Assembly (NCBI GenBank): GCA_020848735.1
Contig: JADLHO010000254.1
Span: 1-33,984, forward strand
Length of the DNA: 33,984 nucleotides
Origin: Planctomycetota bacterium
GTDB taxonomy: Bacteria > Planctomycetota > UBA1135 > UBA2386
Direction: 5' to 3'
Below, piece after piece: positions 33,901 to 33,984 of this stretch. The notes below the pieces were generated by a model. That model was not told where the DNA came from. It made no database searches and worked only from the letters and a program-made list of their open reading frames with translations. The first letter of the stretch is position 1. Every line of letters begins with the position of its first letter. The position numbers were made by a program, and so were the translations under genes.

Positions 33901-33984
33901 CCATCGTGTCGTTGACCACGATGCCGAGATAGCCGCCGAAGAGGACCGTGCGGCCGAGGGCCGAGTCGTAGCAGACCGCAACGC
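30944..33984 (-). CDS. Kelch-repeat secreted protein, 5' end beyond the right edge
   Basis: At least 1013 residues are present, and the frame is open through the right edge, so the N-terminus and any signal peptide are missing. About 18 repeats of 46-57 residues carry the kelch/galactose-oxidase-like pattern AMAYDSARGRTVLFGG, then a variable loop, then DTWEWDGTxW. Copies differ in the GG pair (one reads VCG) and in the final WEW. Kelch repeats form beta-propeller blades, so 18 blades would make three six-bladed or a mix of propellers. The last 125 residues form a separate domain with PLACFQASLF and ARYTGTLNL, comparable with the C-terminal modules of other exported proteins here. Surface localisation is inferred. 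Confidence 0.88.
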   Translation of the reverse strand, partial: VAVCYDSALGRTVLFGGYLGIVVNDTMVWDGIGWRNLGFAVAPPPRANHAIAYDAARREVLLYGGFDTAVRDDTWTMRDNTWTNRTIGPIPPARERPTLCYDPVRQRVILFGGSTAFSFVNDTWEWDGNSWTELFPATAPSPRYGHTMTWDPVRQRIVLFGGLGNGGFLSDTWEWTGTNWVSRPTSVSPPARAFHGAWYDETMQRVHVFGGADGSGMRGDWFALGSSASNWGGFTANVLPGPRQEFGAVWDASRRRAVFVCGRVPSAFYSREVWEFGEGSGGNWLRRETLYDQGLGGSSPPARFGAAMDFDAARGQMLLFGGSPAWPNVLGDTWLRSDVRWNAPGPFPTPSARMFSRLAYDSARGVAVLFGGSGAVGELGDTWEWNGSTWTNRGAASPSSRTLFAMAYDSVRQNTVVYGGAAGSTIRGETFTWNGTSWTQQAPFTSPPVLAECAMAFDAARGEAVLFGGRRTSVEYRNQTWVWNGSNWILRAPANNPARRVGHMMAYDPTRQRVVLFGGYNDVIAAELDETWEWNGSDWSLRSAAATPSGRAYGAMAYDAGRNRIVLRGGLRGGVLVDDEWEWDGTQWSTPTPRATPPARQDHMMAYDSQRARTVLFGGSGPSSQYGDTWEFDGQRWLARGAAIGPAARIAGAMAYDRARGKTVLFGGYRAGVSDNETWEWDGTNWVLRANSGPAPRLNHALAFDTARNRIVLFGGANEFGQVFGDTWEWDGSGWTQRSTSGPAPRSMHTLTYDAVRQRCVLFGGEIAGSGRTAETWEWNGTAWSQRSPAHVPPVRQNHSACFDSGRGRVVIHGGWQPGTFGDVYGADCWEWNGLDWTQRTVAGAPAGRENAGLVFDIARGRGVLFGGLRNSRLGGSLWLGDTHEYACPLDPAGVGHASGQSLPITSYAPPRLGRAFDLRFDSPLGLAAIFVDFVPRSTPFLTLAQPLACFQASLFTDPLLNVSLYGSPARYTGTLNLSVLRGASLTLQGVVITPSNCLQFTDAIAATVQDG

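Noticed and set aside
30944..33984. Regularly spaced repeats considered as a CRISPR array
   Set aside because: The period is about 150 bases, in frame, and encodes kelch blades with divergent copies.

Overview
This is high-GC bacterial DNA with densely packed genes on both strands. The features suggest a member of the Planctomycetota, probably one of the poorly cultured marine lineages rich in large secreted repeat proteins. The evidence is: long exported proteins built from ELWRSDGTxAGT-type repeats or kelch-type repeats with a shared C-terminal module, few Shine-Dalgarno sequences, frequent GTG/TTG starts, and lipid A/LPS transport genes. The assignment is an inference; no rRNA or other phylogenetic marker apart from mutS is present. 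No CRISPR array, tRNA, rRNA or insertion sequence was seen.

Layout. 1-3064 (+): a clear cobalamin riboswitch followed by two tandem, mutually related secreted proteins with propeller-like repeats. 3051-4850 (-): a QueG-like two-cluster Fe-S protein, an unknown protein and a small membrane protein. 4925-6625 (+): two membrane-anchored proteins, one with Ig-like carboxypeptidase-regulatory domains. 6656-7495 (-): a DUF1444-like protein. 7585-13273 (+): a translationally coupled run of an FHA/GAF/degenerate NtrC-like regulator with a very acidic tail, a cysteine desulfurase, and mutS. 13274-14331: a decayed stretch with a broken sigma-factor-like gene, an (AG)10 microsatellite and the 3' remnant of another gene. 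14348-15217 (+): a membrane-anchored unknown.

15258-17564 (-) and 17646-20104 (+) form a divergent envelope locus. One arm has lptF, lptG and a 41-residue membrane protein; the other has a tandem two-kinase LPS-kinase-like protein and an LpxL-type acyltransferase. Together they fit lipid A maturation and LPS export. 20343-24436 holds a zinc-ribbon membrane protein, an FHA membrane protein, an MFS permease and a ZIP metal transporter.

24517-33984 is devoted to exported repeat proteins: a 1029-residue and a 598-residue ELWRSDG-repeat protein on either side of an SGNH/AlgX-like membrane enzyme, then a convergent kelch-repeat protein running off the right edge. Five exported proteins of the window appear to share a similar C-terminal beta-rich module that could be a sorting or anchoring domain.

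The most interesting candidate system is at the left edge: a B12 riboswitch controlling a tandem pair of secreted propeller-like proteins. This arrangement parallels the riboswitch-controlled BtuG surface cobalamin-binding propellers of Bacteroides, but here there is no recognisable TonB receptor in view.
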